The notes under the pieces: generated by a model
Databases searched by the model: none
Seen by the model: only the letters and a program-made list of their open reading frames with translations
What the model was told of the DNA's origin: nothing
Source of the DNA: Atrichornis clamosus
Taxonomy: Eukaryota; Chordata; Aves; Passeriformes; Menuridae
Assembly (NCBI GenBank): GCA_013400975.1
Contig: WBMZ01003059.1
Location: forward strand, 1 to 64,000
Direction of reading: 5' to 3'
DNA: 64,000 nucleotides
Translations under genes and position numbers: made by a program
Part shown: piece by piece, positions 61,078 through 64,000 of the stretch
How positions within the stretch are numbered: position 1 is the stretch's first letter
Layout: each line of letters opens with the position of its first letter

Positions 61078-64000
61078 TTATATATCTATGTATTTATTCC
61101 ATGTTCTAGCAGACAGTTGAAAAGCATGGTATTTCCTATTTCACTTTCTTTTAGTAAGTAGTTAGAGCTAATGAGTCTCAGTGATCAAAGGAATGAAATA
61201 AAACCAACCCTGAAAAATGAAACATACTTAGGGAATAATATGACTTCTGCTTAGTAACAGATTTGTGGTCTCAGGAGTTTGTATTGCATTGTTTTTAATA
61301 ATCTAAAGTTTGCATGCAGGTATTGATTCATGCTAGAGTTAGCCTTACAACTCTTTGTGGCCTTACAGTAATAAATCATCCTTACTGATACTCAATGGGA
61401 AGATTGGAGGTAATACTCAAGTAATAATGGCTACTTGTTGTCCTAGCTATTCTTCTGAGTTGATGGTTAGTTGACTGCATCTTCCTTATTTTTCTTTATG
61501 CCTTCCCATAATGTTACAGTTGTATTCAAGATTCTTCAGTTCATGCAAAGAAGATGCTCTTGAATCAAAGAAACAGTATGTGTGCATCCCATGTATTCTG
61601 GTTTCGATCAATACAGGCAGACATTTCTTACCAAACTACAGTTTATGAGATGGAAAAATCCTGTTTATTGTTGTTACATCTCAGATATATATAAACTGCA
61701 TTTTCTTAAAACTTTCTACTTTTGGTTTCTGATGCAACTCACATTGGATTTTTCCACACGTCAATACTTTTGCTTACCTCAGTCAAGGTGAACTGATATT
61801 CATTGCTGCAAAGGACCTCTTCAGTTCAGTGGACTTTGATGCAAAGCTCAGAGGTTTCTTCCTATGCTTTGATAATTAAGTTCTACAGCTTTGAATCAAT
61901 GCATAAATAATGAATACTATAATACTGAAAATATTCATACTTTTTCGGTTTAGAAAAGTGTAGAAGCTGTCAACAATGACTTGCCTTCTTCAGATTGTAC
62001 TGTATGTGTTTACTGTAAGACAAAAAGTTATTTAATTGACAACACATTCTAATAAACATATTTCAACAAATATGCTTTATTAGAACATGAGCAGGAGCAA
62101 TTTGAAATAGGCAGAGGTCTAGGAAAAGCAGTGTTCATAAAACAAGGGAATGAAAAAATGCTGGGAGTTTGTGTTTTTAGCACTGCCTGGGTTTGGAGAC
62201 AATAGGTCATGCAGATCTCTAGTTTATTTAATGTGGTAGCAAGTGAGGTCATTTTATTTCCTTCTCAGCGGTGTATTGCACACCAAAGCAGAAGTGGTAT
62301 GTGGCCTATGATTCAGAGTGCTTTTCAGACTTTCTGCTGCTAAGTGAAGACTCATGCAGTTTGGAAAATGAAAGAAAATCAATAGCAGCTCTGGAGAAAA
62401 AAAATCTCAGCAAGCCACTCAAAAAGGTTGCCAACTGTAATGTTCTCAGGATTTTAGTAATGGATCCTATTACACTCATCACTTCAGGATTTTTTTACTC
62501 TGAAGTGTAAACATAAAACACACACAACATATTTTACTGGTAAACTAACCAGAAGGAAATAAAGCCAAGTGCAGCATATAGAAGGATGCAGTCTGTTTCC
62601 AGAAACAAGGTGTTCTCTTCCACATACCCAGACTCAAGGTACTGATTTCTGGCCCAGTGTGGCACAAGCTTTCTAGAGCTGCTGGTATGCCATGACATAC
62701 CATTACTTTTTTCCGCACACCCATTTCTTCAAAATATCTGTGTTAGACCTTGCTGTTGCTGTTTTAATTTGCAGATAGGTTATGTCCTCTCTGTCCTCTC
62801 TTGTGTGGTATAAAAGAAAAAAAAACCCAAAACATAAAAAAAAATAAGTAGAAAATACTTTTTAAAAAATCTCTTCTGCTACTGTACATGAAATCTGTGA
62901 TTTTTATCTAATCATACTCCTGCTATCAAGAAAAGCCAGAAACAGAAAAAAGTTATAATAATAGAACTCATACGTGTGCAATAAAAACATTTTAATTCTA
63001 TGATGTGGTTTTATAGCAACAGTAATGTGAAACATAGTACAGAGTATCTCCAATAACTATGAGGTAACATTAAGTTCCTCACAGATTCAAGCCATTGCTG
63101 CTTCTTATACTGCATCATGAGTATAGTTATTAGAAGACATATCAGCCACAGTCCTTTCAGTTGTTCATTACTCCTTGTTCATGTCCTGTTGGTGGCAGCG
63201 CTAAAATAAGTCTTGGCCTTATACAAAAAGTTGCTGCCAGGTCAGTATTTTCATCTTGTTGTAGGGAGAGCACCCCAGGTTGGGGTACCTTAACCATGGG
63301 TCATCTTCTCTTCACAGTGTTGCAGATGTAATAACAATGAGCTCTGATTCCCACCTGTGTAGTGCTAAGGATGAGAAGTCTCACTGATCTGAGCTAGGTC
63401 CCATCTGCTCTCGTGCTCTGAGCTGGGAAATGGTGGTTCCAACTGCTGTGGCTCTTCAACACTGTTTTACTACGTGTGTTACTTAAAGAAAATTAATTAC
63501 ACAAATAAGTAACAGTGAATTATTTTACTGCTACTGCAGTGCTGAACCTCTGTTTTTTCTTCCAAACTTACATTTTATTGATGTATCTGGTTTGATTCAC
63601 AGTATTTCATCTGTTCTCTCCTGACCTGACACAAGAGCTTTCAATGTGTCAATTTACTGTGAGACAAAGCAATAAAAAGATCACAAGGTACTTCTATAGG
63701 TTCATCGGATTTTAAGCTCTAAGTCAAATTCCTCAGGTTGCCACATTCTTTCCAGGCTCCTCAGGTTGCAATCTTCCTCTGCAGAAGCCACAGTTTTCAC
63801 TTCTCATGGAGCTTCCTCCCTTCAATCAATTTGTGAACACTCAATAGAATTATTAGACTATCAAAGTTTTGCTGTTATTGTGTCTCAGAAAAGCTAAGCA
63901 AGAAAACATCTAAAATTGACAGAATATGGAGAGGTCACTGCTTTTGGTAAACGCTATGGGATATGTGGGTGTGATTTGAAAGAATTGCAGAATTAAACAA
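61078..64000. other. Intergenic DNA at the right end
   Basis: No gene is recognised with confidence. A possible exon-like open stretch at 62270-62510 is noted separately. A moderately GC-rich patch lies at 63240-63440. Confidence 0.55.
62270..62510 (+). other. Exon-like open stretch of unknown nature
   Basis: A good acceptor-like site, TTATTTCCTTCTCAG (ending 62268), is followed by an open frame that reads VYCTPKQKWYVAYDSECF and continues for about 79 codons to a TAA at 62508-62510. It has no ATG at its start, so it could only be a terminal exon. The composition is less skewed than that of neighbouring random frames. I do not recognise the protein, and chance is the likeliest explanation. 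Confidence 0.15.

Overview
This is vertebrate nuclear DNA, almost certainly from a bird. CR1 retrotransposon fragments, two LTRs of the kind common in avian genomes, a spliced gene spread over 25 kb and two CpG islands in otherwise AT-rich sequence all point that way. There are no bacterial operons, CRISPR arrays or tRNA genes. Most open frames in the window are chance frames in non-coding DNA.

The main gene is USP46, a ubiquitin-specific protease, on the minus strand. I could place all nine coding exons (46642 down to 21303) by eye. Every intron has GT/AG ends and every phase fits. The joined reading frame is 1101 nt (366 codons plus stop), and the catalytic and zinc-binding residues sit where they should. 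Introns hold a truncated CR1 (34770-35565), an LTR (about 31191-31695) and an older CR1 relic (about 40380-40870). The start codon lies in a CpG island (about 46290-47260) and is preceded by a short upstream reading frame inside a YY1-like element.

About 8 kb beyond the USP46 promoter, a second CpG island (about 54380-54780) carries a compact CCAAT/TATA-like promoter pointing right, with a pyrimidine-rich (5'TOP-like) start. A chain of good splice sites and a poly(A) signal at 57238-57243 outline a small multi-exon non-coding gene. From its position next to USP46 and its head-to-head orientation I infer the bird counterpart of DANCR (SNHG13). One intron contains a segment with the layout of an H/ACA snoRNA (56219-56359), as expected for the SNORA26 host gene. 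This is the most interesting element in the window.

The remainder is gene-free as far as I can tell. Positions 1-21 kb hold the possible USP46 3' UTR and downstream intergenic DNA with a CR1 fragment at the left edge. Positions 47.3-54.3 kb are intergenic, with MIR-like relics and a CR1 tail. Positions 57.3-64 kb contain a roughly 1 kb solo ERVL-type LTR (60060-61072) and otherwise unrecognised sequence. I found no clearly new biological system. The snoRNA host gene, the USP46 upstream reading frame and one possible orphan exon near 62.3 kb deserve a check.
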